Part shown: positions 4,970 to 11,212 of the stretch, piece by piece | Layout: each line of letters opens with the position of its first letter | Position numbering within the stretch: position 1 is the stretch's first letter | Position numbers and translations under genes: made by a program | Assembly (NCBI GenBank): GCA_002305335.1 | Contig: DBQR01000001.1 | Span: forward strand, 51,862-63,073 | DNA length: 11,212 bases | Direction: 5' to 3' | Source: Clostridiales bacterium UBA1389 | GTDB taxonomy: Bacteria > Bacillota > Clostridia > Oscillospirales > CAG-382 | The notes under the pieces: generated by a model | Databases searched by the model: none | What the model saw: only the letters and a program-made list of their open reading frames with translations | Told to the model about the DNA's origin: nothing

Positions 4970-7534
4970 CTACAGCAGGAAGGAAACAATGGAAACGGGG
5001 ACAAGCCAGATAAGCTGGAACAGCACCGGATACCAGGAGGGCAAGCCCAACAGCTGTCCGGTAAAGGCAAGAAAATAGACCACAAAGAAGGCGATCGCAA
5101 GGCTTAACAGATTGATAATCCCGTTTGCCTTGGTGACATGGCGGATTTTGTCGCAGACGATAAACATTTTAAGGAAGGTATGTAACGAGGCGTTTACCAC
5201 AATTCCCGAATCGGTCTTTTCGTTTTCCGCCTCCACATCCGCCACATCCCCCACTTTTAGTATTGAAATCGGGGTTTTCTTGTATTTTACCGACTGTTCT
5301 ATAAGGGAATTGGTGATATTCGGGTCGGTTGTTTTAATTCCCACGCACATTCCCGCTTTGTACAGATCCCTTAACAGGGAATTGAACTGGGGGTTAAGGG
5401 TGTATTTTATATAAACCTTGGCGGTAAGGGTATCGTTTAAGGTAACATACATTATCGAGCCGTTTCGCTTTTCAAAGACGGCATCGGAATCGTCATAGGG
5501 GGCCTCGAACCGGTAACGGCGGAGGTAGTTCCTTTTTCCCAAAAACATTTCCCTTCCGTCAATAACCACGCATATGCCGTCGGAGGCGGATTCGATAAGC
5601 TTCGGGTTTTCGGGGACGGGAACCTCCCCGGCAATCATTCCGGCGGTTACCGCCTTTAGGGGGCCGCCCACAAAGGAAAATACGTTGGCAAGGTCATGGA
5701 TTATCTTGTCTATGCGGTTTTCCCCGTATACCTTAATTGAAGTTATCTTAACCAGATTTGAAGGATAAACCTCGGTGTCGGAAAAGGATATGACCGAAGC
5801 GTCGGCGTATTCCTCCCCCACCGCATTGCCGATAAAAGCAGACCCGTTCTTTCTGCCTATCCGGTTTGCCGCGATAACCGGCAGGGAAATGATAAGGAAG
5901 GAAGAAAAGGGCAGCGCAAAGGCAAGGGTCTGGGTGAACATGGTGAAGGCATCATAAAAGCCGGAACTCTTGTACATGGTAAGTCCGAACAGCACCGCCG
6001 CCACGATTAGGGAAAGGGCTATGATAAACCCGTTTATGGATTCGCTTTCCGGCCTTGTGTTAAGCCTGCGGAAAAAGCCGTCGACAAAGTCGGTTTTTTT
6101 GGTGGTGTAGATTTCCGAATCGTCAAAGAGGTATTTATAAAATTCCTCGGCTTCCTTGGTGTTGCCGGTAAGCTTTTCGGCAACGTACTTGCTCCTTGTG
6201 GAAGCCAAAACCTTAAAGCAGTGGTAGTCCTTCCGGCACTGGAGGTATTTGATAAGGGCATATACCACACCTAAAACCCCGCAGGGGAGGCAGTACAATC
6301 CCTTTGAAATTTCCCAGTCAAGGAAGATGGTGAGGATACAGTGGATTGTGGAAGCGATGAAGGAAATGAAAAATATCGATTCGGCGTTGGGCTTGCCCGA
6401 AAACAAACCCTTCGCTCCCTTAATAAGCCCGTCAAAGAGGGTAATGGCAAGGAAAAACAAAAGCTGAAGGTCAACCAGGGGATAAAACAGAATGGTCCTT
6501 TCCGAAGGGTTAAGATTATAGAAGAAGTCATAGACACTGGTTACGTCGGCAAGCTCCATGTAAAGAATCCCTAAGCACCAAACCAGGGCCAAAATCAGCT
6601 TTATGAGGGATGACCTTATCGCCCTTGTAAGCAGTTCCTGAATTTCGCTGTTCTGCCCCCGGCTCACATACTCGTATGCCGGTACCGTTTGCTCTTCCTT
6701 TTCCTTCTTCTTGGATTTTTTAACCTTTGCGGTTGCCTTTTTGTTTTCTTCTATAAGCTCATCGGGGACGGGGGTTTCCTTGTCAAGCATATCGAACAGA
6801 AGGCGTAAATTAATGTCCTTGGTGTCCATGGAGGGCTTGGGCTTTTCCACCGCCGGCTCCTCGTTTACTAAGGCAATCTGCTTGTCGTCGGTTTCCTCGG
6901 TAAAGGAAATTTCCCCGCTTTCGATTTTTTTCGAAAGGACTTCGTAATCCTCGTCATACTCCGCCTTTCCCTTATCGGCTTGGGCGTCGTCCTTATCAAA
7001 AACCTGGGTTTCCCCGAAATCGTACAGTTTCTGCTGTTTGTTTTTTTCTTTCCGTATATTTTCGTTTTTATCGGGGTCGGTGAAATGGGGGACGGGGACT
7101 GAAGGGGAAATACCGCTTATCTTTGTGATTTCCTCCCGTTCCTCCAAATCCGACTGGGTGGCGGAATTTATAAGCTTGTACAGTTCCTCAACCCTTTTGG
7201 ACTTTTTGCGGTTTTCGAAATTCCGGTAATAATTAAAAAGTTCCCTGTCGTTGGACATCTGGGAATTCAGCATTTCCCGAAGGGCGTCGGAGGAGGTTTT
7301 ATCGTCGATATTGACTTTTGATTTCTGGGAATACTTTTTTATTATCTCGTCGGTTTCGGGCTTTACCTTTGAAGACTTTTCCGGCGGCTTTTTCACGTCA
7401 GCGGAACTTTCCGTCCTTTGGGGCTTTTCCTCCGGAACGGTATCTTTAGCCGGATATTCCGCCTTCCGCTGGGTTTCGTTGGCTTCAACGGCTTTATTCA
7501 ATATATCGGTAATATTAAACTTGGGTTTTTGCAT
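4970..7534 (-). CDS. P1B-ATPase-like membrane protein lacking the phosphorylation motif
   Basis: An 854-residue protein I do not recognise as a named family. Residues 1-305 are charged, Lys/Glu-rich and probably disordered and cytoplasmic. Eight hydrophobic segments follow (about 310-329, 350-371, 386-405, 411-430, 502-521, 535-556, 805-826, 835-854), in the 4+2+2 pattern of P1B ATPases, with a small loop where the A domain sits and a loop of about 250 residues where the P/N domains sit. Remnants of P-type sequence are visible: VISFSDTEVYP (582-592) where VxVFDKTGTLT is expected, GIKTTDPN in place of the TGDN block, and VGDVADVE near the hinge. Ser585 replaces the phosphorylated Asp and TGD reads TTD, so ATP-driven transport by the usual cycle looks impossible. 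An upstream in-frame start (7612) would overlap rlmB by 59 nt; the ATG at 7534, 19 nt after the rlmB stop and with a weak CAGGGCAG site, is preferred. A structural, sensing or scaffold role is inference. Confidence 0.75.
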   Translation of the reverse strand: MQKPKFNITDILNKAVEANETQRKAEYPAKDTVPEEKPQRTESSADVKKPPEKSSKVKPETDEIIKKYSQKSKVNIDDKTSSDALREMLNSQMSNDRELFNYYRNFENRKKSKRVEELYKLINSATQSDLEEREEITKISGISPSVPVPHFTDPDKNENIRKEKNKQQKLYDFGETQVFDKDDAQADKGKAEYDEDYEVLSKKIESGEISFTEETDDKQIALVNEEPAVEKPKPSMDTKDINLRLLFDMLDKETPVPDELIEENKKATAKVKKSKKKEKEEQTVPAYEYVSRGQNSEIQELLTRAIRSSLIKLILALVWCLGILYMELADVTSVYDFFYNLNPSERTILFYPLVDLQLLFFLAITLFDGLIKGAKGLFSGKPNAESIFFISFIASTIHCILTIFLDWEISKGLYCLPCGVLGVVYALIKYLQCRKDYHCFKVLASTRSKYVAEKLTGNTKEAEEFYKYLFDDSEIYTTKKTDFVDGFFRRLNTRPESESINGFIIALSLIVAAVLFGLTMYKSSGFYDAFTMFTQTLAFALPFSSFLIISLPVIAANRIGRKNGSAFIGNAVGEEYADASVISFSDTEVYPSNLVKITSIKVYGENRIDKIIHDLANVFSFVGGPLKAVTAGMIAGEVPVPENPKLIESASDGICVVIDGREMFLGKRNYLRRYRFEAPYDDSDAVFEKRNGSIMYVTLNDTLTAKVYIKYTLNPQFNSLLRDLYKAGMCVGIKTTDPNITNSLIEQSVKYKKTPISILKVGDVADVEAENEKTDSGIVVNASLHTFLKMFIVCDKIRHVTKANGIINLLSLAIAFFVVYFLAFTGQLLGLPSWYPVLFQLIWLVPVSIVSFLL

Positions 7535-7553
7535 AATCTGCCCTGCACTCCAG

Positions 7554-8309
7554 TCAGCACTTTCTCTGTTTTGCCGCCTCAAACAGAATAATCGCGGCGG
7601 CGGACGATACATTCAGGGAGTTAAGCTTTCCGTACATGGGGATAGATATGATAAAGTCGCTTTTTTCACGGACAAGCCGGCTTACCCCTTCTCCTTCGCT
7701 GCCGAGGACCACGGCAACGGGACCGGTTAAGTCGGTGTCATATATGCTGGTGTTTCCCGCTTCGGCGGAATAAATCCAAACCCCCCGCTGTTTAAGCTCT
7801 TCGACTGCAAAGGTAATGTTTGAAACCTTACATACGGGGATATGAGCGTCCGCCCCGGCGGCGGCTTTGGAGGCGGTGGCGTTCAATGTGGCGGCGTTCC
7901 GTTTGGGTATAATAACCCCGTGGACGCCTGCGCATTCCGCCGAACGTATGACAGCCCCTAAATTATGGGGGTCGTTTATATGGTCAAGAATGACTATAAA
8001 GGGCTTTTCCCCCCTGCTTTCCGCTAAAGCGAATATATCCTCAAGGGAAGCATATTCCCTTTCGGGAACAAGGGCAACAACCCCCTGATGGTTTGGCGAA
8101 TAGTCGTCAAGCTTTCTTTTGTCGGCTTCCACAACGGGGATGCCGAGGGAAATGGCCTTTGAAACTATAACCGAAAGGGGGGATTCCTTTGAGTCTTTTT
8201 TAACCAATATTTTATCTATGGGACGGTTGCTTTTTAAAAGCTCGCTGACGGCGTTTCTGCCGTAAACAACGCCGGTCAGATCTGGTTTTACGGGATATTC
8301 CTTCGGCAT
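7554..8309 (-). CDS. rlmB: 23S rRNA 2'-O-ribose methyltransferase RlmB (SPOUT/TrmH family)
   Basis: A 251-residue SpoU-type methyltransferase. The N-terminal substrate-binding domain begins VYGRNAVSELL (15-25). The SPOUT catalytic domain holds motif 1 (DPHNLGAVIRSAECAG, 113-128, with the conserved Asn and Arg), motif 2 (VVLGSEGEGVS, 200-210) and motif 3 (IPMYGKLNSLNVSSAAAI, 223-240), which form the trefoil knot that binds S-adenosylmethionine. RlmB methylates the ribose of a conserved guanosine in the peptidyl-transferase P-loop of 23S rRNA (G2251 in E. coli). ATG at 8309 follows GGAGG by 8 nt; in-frame starts further upstream fall in or before the promoter. It is the first gene of a likely two-gene operon with the ATPase-like membrane protein. 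TrmH-family paralogues with other targets cannot be excluded, but length and N-terminal domain favour RlmB. Confidence 0.92.
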   Translation of the reverse strand: MPKEYPVKPDLTGVVYGRNAVSELLKSNRPIDKILVKKDSKESPLSVIVSKAISLGIPVVEADKRKLDDYSPNHQGVVALVPEREYASLEDIFALAESRGEKPFIVILDHINDPHNLGAVIRSAECAGVHGVIIPKRNAATLNATASKAAAGADAHIPVCKVSNITFAVEELKQRGVWIYSAEAGNTSIYDTDLTGPVAVVLGSEGEGVSRLVREKSDFIISIPMYGKLNSLNVSSAAAIILFEAAKQRKC

Positions 8310-8342
8310 TGAACCGCCCTCCGGATGGCATAAAAAATAAAA

Positions 8343-8369
8343 AACGCATTTTACGAATAAGTATGCGTT
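8343..8369 (-). other. Terminator-like inverted repeat at the rlmB transcription start
   Basis: AACGCAT and ATGCGTT (8343-8349 and 8363-8369) form a perfect 7-bp inverted repeat with a 13-nt loop. On the minus strand the repeat runs into a T-rich tract (TTTTTTATTTTTT, counting the last stem bases). The predicted rlmB start (near 8364) falls inside the upstream arm, so RNA from that promoter would not form the full hairpin. It may stop read-through from upstream or act as an operator. Confidence 0.4.
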
Positions 8370-8449
8370 CATTATATCATACAAAAGTCATTTTGTCATC
8401 ATTTTTTATAAATTTTTTACGAATATTGCGAAACAACTTGTCATTTTGT
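8349..8449. repeat. Alternating direct repeats in the rlmB control region
   Basis: An 11-mer, TTTTACGAATA, occurs at 8349-8359 and 8415-8425, and a 10-mer, GTCATTTTGT, at 8387-8396 and 8440-8449. The order is therefore A-B-A-B. Copy B1 overlaps the -35 and spacer of the rlmB promoter. This may be a decayed tandem duplication of the promoter segment or a pair of protein-binding sites; low sequence complexity weakens the case. Confidence 0.45.
8371..8399 (-). promoter_or_regulatory. Sigma-A-type promoter of rlmB
   Basis: On the minus strand ATGACA (8394-8399, five of six to consensus) and a perfect TATAAT (8371-8376) are 17 bp apart. The leader of about 55 nt is very A/T-rich and ends in GGAGG before the start codon. 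Partial direct repeats of this control region lie just upstream (8415-8449). Confidence 0.82.
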
Positions 8450-8491
8450 AAAAATTAAGGCTGCCTTTGTTTGCTTTTTTATAATATGAAA

Positions 8492-8521
8492 GCGGGACGA
8501 TGGGTTTCCCATTCGTCCCGC
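8492..8521 (-). terminator. Intrinsic terminator of the glutamate synthase operon
   Basis: A 13-bp G/C-rich stem with one bulged base, GCGGGACGA-TGGG (8492-8504) against CCCATTCGTCCCGC (8508-8521), has a 3-nt loop. On the minus strand it is followed by TTTCATATTAT, a short, interrupted uridine tract. It lies about 45 nt after the last gene of the operon. Confidence 0.72.
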
Positions 8522-8538
8522 CCTTGCGTAAGGAGTAT

Positions 8539-8560
8539 ATAATATCGTGGCCGATATTAT
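8539..8560 (-). other. Second hairpin at the operon 3' end
   Basis: A perfect 9-bp stem, ATAATATCG (8539-8547) against CGATATTAT (8552-8560), with a 4-nt loop, starts 6 nt after the stop codon of the GXGXG gene. It has no uridine tract, so it is more likely an mRNA 3'-end stabilising stem or part of a tandem terminator with the hairpin that follows. Confidence 0.45.
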
Positions 8561-8566
8561 CGAAAT

Positions 8567-9292
8567 TCAGTTCTGGACATAAAGCTGCTTATAGGGGTTT
8601 GACGAGTTGGGGGTGAGCTTCCAGTATTCCCCCGAAATAAGATTTTCAAGGTCGGTATTGAAGTAATCGCAGTAGTTTTTAATATATACCGAAATCGTTT
8701 TCATTTCCTCCTCCGTCACCCGGCTTAAGACCACCTGGGGAGGAAGGTCAAGGCCTTCATAATTTCCCCTTAAAACTATCATTCCCCCGTGCATACCCGT
8801 ACCGGGGAAATTGCCGATGGCCCTTTCCTCTTGACATCCGATTCCGAGGACTATTATAAGCCCCCCTGCCTGATATTCCCCCAAAAAACTGCCGCAGGAA
8901 CCGCCAATCACAACGATAGGGAAGTTTTCCTTAAAGGCCTTCATATGAATCCCCGAACGGTAGCCGGCATTACCCTTAACGTAAATTTCCCCGCCCCGCA
9001 TGGCGTAGCCCACGGCGTCCCCTACGCTGCCGTGGATTATTATTTTTCCGGCATTCATGGTGTCGCCGGCGGCGTCCTGGGCGTTGCCGTTTATATTTAT
9101 AACCGCCCCGTCAAGATAAGCCCCCACCGCATTCCCCGCCACGCCGTTTATTGTAATATTCCGGTTTCCGAGTCCTGCGCCGATATAACGCTGACCCAGG
9201 CAGTCTGTTATTTCAATATCCCCTTCATAGGATCTCACAAGGTTGTTTAGTTCCCGGTAGTCCATATTACCGGCGTTTATCCTGTATTGCAT
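8567..9292 (-). CDS. Stand-alone GXGXG domain of split glutamate synthase
   Basis: A 241-residue protein equivalent to the C-terminal beta-helix domain of the glutamate synthase large subunit. The domain opens with NMDYRELNNLVRSYEGDIEI (residues 9-28), followed by repeated glycine turns on a roughly 20-residue pitch (GVAGNAVGAYLDG, GNAQDAAGDTMNAG, GSVGDAVGYAMRGG, GNAGYRSGIHMKAF), typical of the right-handed GXGXG helix. In full-length GltB this domain is structural and holds the glutaminase and FMN synthase domains in place. In archaea, Thermotoga and many anaerobes it is a separate gene. It follows the FAD reductase stop by 4 nt. A TTG at 9311-9313 would add 7 residues and overlap the previous gene; ATG at 9292 fits the family start better, although its ribosome-binding site is weak, suggesting translational coupling. 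A relative in formylmethanofuran dehydrogenase (FwdC) shares the fold, but the neighbours argue for glutamate synthase. Confidence 0.88.
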   Translation of the reverse strand: MQYRINAGNMDYRELNNLVRSYEGDIEITDCLGQRYIGAGLGNRNITINGVAGNAVGAYLDGAVININGNAQDAAGDTMNAGKIIIHGSVGDAVGYAMRGGEIYVKGNAGYRSGIHMKAFKENFPIVVIGGSCGSFLGEYQAGGLIIVLGIGCQEERAIGNFPGTGMHGGMIVLRGNYEGLDLPPQVVLSRVTEEEMKTISVYIKNYCDYFNTDLENLISGEYWKLTPNSSNPYKQLYVQN

Positions 9293-9296
9293 AACT

Positions 9297-10529
9297 TCAA
9301 ACCACGCTTTCAAGGCATTTGAAATGATTTTCCCCTAAGGCATTCAGGCAGGGATTTTTGATTAATGCTTCAAAATCCACGCTGTCAAGGGGGATTTTAT
9401 TTCTTATAAGATAGGTATATATCCCGGTTCTTGTAGGTTTTCCGATTATTATAAACCCCTTTAACAGGTTATCGCTTATATAAAACCTGCGGTATATTCC
9501 GTCCGCTTCATATTCCGTAACCTCACCGAGATAGGCTCCGGCGGTGGAAATCTCAAGACCGAGGAGTCCGATGGCGTTCACGGGAAGGGCGTTTTCAAAG
9601 CCGGCGTTCCCCCCCGTCATGTTGATTCCCGCCACCTCGCCCTGCATATAGGCGTTGGGCAAAAGAGCAAGGATACGCGACTGGCCGTAGCTTATATCAA
9701 AGGATTCGGTACAGTCGCCGGCAGCGTAGATGTCTTCGACACCGGTAAACATCCGGTTGTCGGTTAAAATCCCCCGGTTTACCTTTCCGCCGCATTCGGA
9801 AATCAAATGCGTATTCGGTCGTACCCCCACCGCAAGGACAAGAACGTCAAACTCCACCCTTAAATTGCTCTTCATTACGGCGGCGTTTTCCTCAAATAAA
9901 TCCACCGTATCGCCTAATATGAAGTTTATCCCCTTGCCTTCCAGATGCTTCCGCACCTTTTTAGAAGTGTTTTCCTCAAGTATCGAAGACAGCACCAGCG
10001 GGCTTAAATCCGCAACCGTGATTGAGGAAACCCTGCCGTACAGCCCTTCGGCGCATTTCAGTCCTATAAGCCCCGCCCCTAAGATAAAGACCCGGGAAGA
10101 TTTTGTTATTGCCTTATCAAGAAAAATCGCATCGTCTAGGGACATAAAGGAAAACTTCGTTTTAACCGTTTCCAGCCCGTTAAAGGGGGGGACAAAGGGT
10201 CTTGAGCCGGTACAGACACAAAGCCTGTCGTAAGGCACTTCGCCGTTGTCCTCAAGGATTACGGTTTTGTTTTCCCTGTTTATTTTTACCGCCGTTTTCC
10301 CCGCCAGAAGACGGCACCCGTTTTTGTCATAGAAATCATCGGGACGGTATTTTATTTTTTCCAGATCAGTCTTTCCCTGAAGAAAATAGGAAATAAGGGG
10401 GCGGGAATAAATATGGTGCTTTTCAGCCGATATTATTGTTATTTTATTGCTCAGGTCCTTGTCAAGAGTGCGTATTCCCTCAACAACCCCAATGGCGGCA
10501 TGACCGTTGCCTATAATCACGTAGTTCAT
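9297..10529 (-). CDS. FAD/NAD(P)-dependent oxidoreductase of the glutamate synthase operon
   Basis: A 410-residue two-dinucleotide-binding flavoprotein. The N-terminal FAD Rossmann motif is VIIGNGHAAIG (4-14), the NAD(P) motif is ILGAGLIGL (149-157), and the closing FAD motif is IYAAGDC (267-273). The C-terminal 80 residues resemble the dimerisation domain of rubredoxin or nitrite reductase-type NAD(P)H oxidoreductases. No redox-active CxxC pair of thioredoxin reductase type was seen. Genes of this kind in split glutamate synthase operons are thought to take the place of the GltD beta subunit by passing electrons from NAD(P)H to the adjacent ferredoxin. ATG at 10529 lies 1 nt after the ferredoxin stop and is preceded by GAGGAGAGGG, so translation is probably coupled. 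The true donor (NADH, NADPH or reduced ferredoxin) cannot be read from the sequence. Confidence 0.88.
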   Translation of the reverse strand: MNYVIIGNGHAAIGVVEGIRTLDKDLSNKITIISAEKHHIYSRPLISYFLQGKTDLEKIKYRPDDFYDKNGCRLLAGKTAVKINRENKTVILEDNGEVPYDRLCVCTGSRPFVPPFNGLETVKTKFSFMSLDDAIFLDKAITKSSRVFILGAGLIGLKCAEGLYGRVSSITVADLSPLVLSSILEENTSKKVRKHLEGKGINFILGDTVDLFEENAAVMKSNLRVEFDVLVLAVGVRPNTHLISECGGKVNRGILTDNRMFTGVEDIYAAGDCTESFDISYGQSRILALLPNAYMQGEVAGINMTGGNAGFENALPVNAIGLLGLEISTAGAYLGEVTEYEADGIYRRFYISDNLLKGFIIIGKPTRTGIYTYLIRNKIPLDSVDFEALIKNPCLNALGENHFKCLESVV

Positions 10530-10530
10530 A

Positions 10531-10962
10531 TCATTCCCTCTCCTCAAACACAATGGCTCCGTTGGGACACCCCGCAACACAGTAGGGTTCCCCCTTGGTC
10601 GTGCCGATACAAAGCTCGCATTTCCGCATTATGCCGTCCTCGTCCTTGGTTATTGCCCCGTAGGGGCAGACGGTTATGCAGGTAAAGCAGGCTATGCATT
10701 TGTCGTAATCGATTCTTACAACCCCGCCCTCCTTATGCAACGCCCCCGACACACAGCTTTTTACGCAAAGGGGCTCCTTGCAGTGCCGGCAGGAAAAGGC
10801 AAAGGGATTATCGGTGGACTCCTCAATCCTTATCCGCGGCCTGACGGGTTTATCCTTAAGGGCGGAAACCATTGTCTTTTCCCCCGAATTCGCAAAAGCG
10901 CAGTTGAATTCGCAGAGATGACAGCCTAAGCACCATTTTTTATTTATAAATATCCGTTTCAT
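10531..10962 (-). CDS. Four-cluster [4Fe-4S] ferredoxin-type electron-transfer protein
   Basis: A 143-residue protein with sixteen cysteines in four groups: C11-x2-C-x2-C-x3-C21, C58-x2-C-x4-C-x3-C70, C89-x2-C-x2-C-x3-C99-P and C115-x2-C-x10-C-x3-C132-P. This is the arrangement of DmsB/HycB/CooF-type polyferredoxins and should hold four [4Fe-4S] clusters. There is no signal peptide or membrane segment, so it is cytoplasmic. It sits between the FMN synthase domain and the FAD reductase, with 1 nt on each side, and probably carries electrons between them. The start at 10962 follows GGGGGA and lies 1 nt past the preceding stop; an in-frame start at 10977 would overlap that gene by 14 nt and is less likely. 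Confidence 0.9.
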   Translation of the reverse strand: MKRIFINKKWCLGCHLCEFNCAFANSGEKTMVSALKDKPVRPRIRIEESTDNPFAFSCRHCKEPLCVKSCVSGALHKEGGVVRIDYDKCIACFTCITVCPYGAITKDEDGIMRKCELCIGTTKGEPYCVAGCPNGAIVFEERE

Positions 10963-10963
10963 A

Positions 10964-11212
10964 CTATTCCCCCGCATGTTTTATGCCCAACACGGAAAGC
11001 TCTTTTTCGTTCAGCCCCACGCCCCTAAGCATAAGGCGGTTTCCCTTGAGGGCCTCGACGGAGTTTATCCCCATTCCCCCCATAAGTTCCTTTATTTCAT
11101 GCTCCCATGCGGTCATAAGATTTACCAGCCGCTTAAAGCCGATTTCGGGATTAAGCCGCTTTACAAGCGCAGGCTCCTGGGTGGCGATCCCCCAGTTGCA
11201 GCGGCCGGAATG
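10964..11212 (-). CDS. Glutamate synthase FMN/Fe-S domain, C-terminal end (partial)
   Basis: The last 82 residues of an open reading frame that runs off the right edge in frame; no start is visible. HSGRCNWGIATQEP at the edge matches the glutamate synthase iron-sulfur loop (CxVGIATQ in bacterial GltB), so Cys5 of the fragment is probably a ligand of the [3Fe-4S] cluster. It is followed by RLVNLMTAWEHEIKELM, MGINSVEALKGNRLMLRG and a C-terminal LGIKHAGE, typical of ferredoxin-linked or archaeal-type synthase subunits. The intact protein would bind FMN and convert 2-oxoglutarate plus ammonia released from glutamine into glutamate. It ends at TAG, one base before the ferredoxin start, and has no GXGXG domain of its own; that domain is encoded three genes later. 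Confidence 0.9.
   Translation of the reverse strand, partial: HSGRCNWGIATQEPALVKRLNPEIGFKRLVNLMTAWEHEIKELMGGMGINSVEALKGNRLMLRGVGLNEKELSVLGIKHAGE

Noticed and set aside
9735..9741. Another exact TTCGACA (0A box core)
   Set aside because: It is inside the coding sequence of the FAD oxidoreductase, single and far from any promoter; about one chance match is expected in a window this size.

Overview
The window looks like chromosomal DNA from an anaerobic, low-GC Gram-positive bacterium (Clostridia; an Oscillospiraceae-like lineage is a guess). The evidence is a Spo0A-family regulator, a lipoprotein with a Gram-positive style lipobox, strong Shine-Dalgarno sites, TTGACA/TATAAT-type promoters and a ferredoxin-rich split glutamate synthase. 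Every supported gene is on the minus strand, so transcription runs from high to low coordinates. No tRNA, rRNA, CRISPR array or insertion sequence was seen.

Right end (about 8.5-11.2 kb): an operon for a split-domain glutamate synthase. In transcription order it has the C-terminal end of the FMN/iron-sulfur synthase domain (cut by the window edge), a four-cluster ferredoxin, a FAD/NAD(P)-dependent reductase and a stand-alone GXGXG beta-helix domain. The genes are separated by 1-4 nt and end in hairpins. The likely flow is NAD(P)H to flavoprotein to ferredoxin to FMN synthase core. The glutaminase domain is not in view.

Middle (about 5.0-8.4 kb): a sigma-A-type promoter drives rlmB (23S rRNA 2'-O-methyltransferase). 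Nineteen nt downstream follows a large membrane protein with the eight-helix layout of a P1B-type ATPase but without the DKTGT phosphorylation motif. It appears to be a P-type ATPase pseudoenzyme with a roughly 300-residue charged N-terminal extension.

Left-centre (about 1.2-4.9 kb): a well-defined promoter drives an EF-G2-type translational GTPase, followed by an SGNH/AlgX-AlgJ-like lipoprotein whose expected catalytic serine position holds Asp. A perfect hairpin terminator with a UUCG loop ends this unit.

Left end: spo0A with its own promoter and two exact Spo0A boxes (TTCGACA) 30 bp apart upstream, suggesting autoregulation. The DNA-binding domain is well conserved, but the receiver domain has lost its phosphorylation chemistry: the phospho-acceptor Asp is Glu59, one acidic-pocket Asp is Ser15 and the switch Thr is Ala89. 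Beyond the spo0A terminator, a near-consensus promoter and ribosome-binding site read out of the left edge towards a gene outside the window.

The strongest leads are the altered Spo0A with its self-binding sites and the P-type ATPase-like pseudoenzyme beside rlmB.
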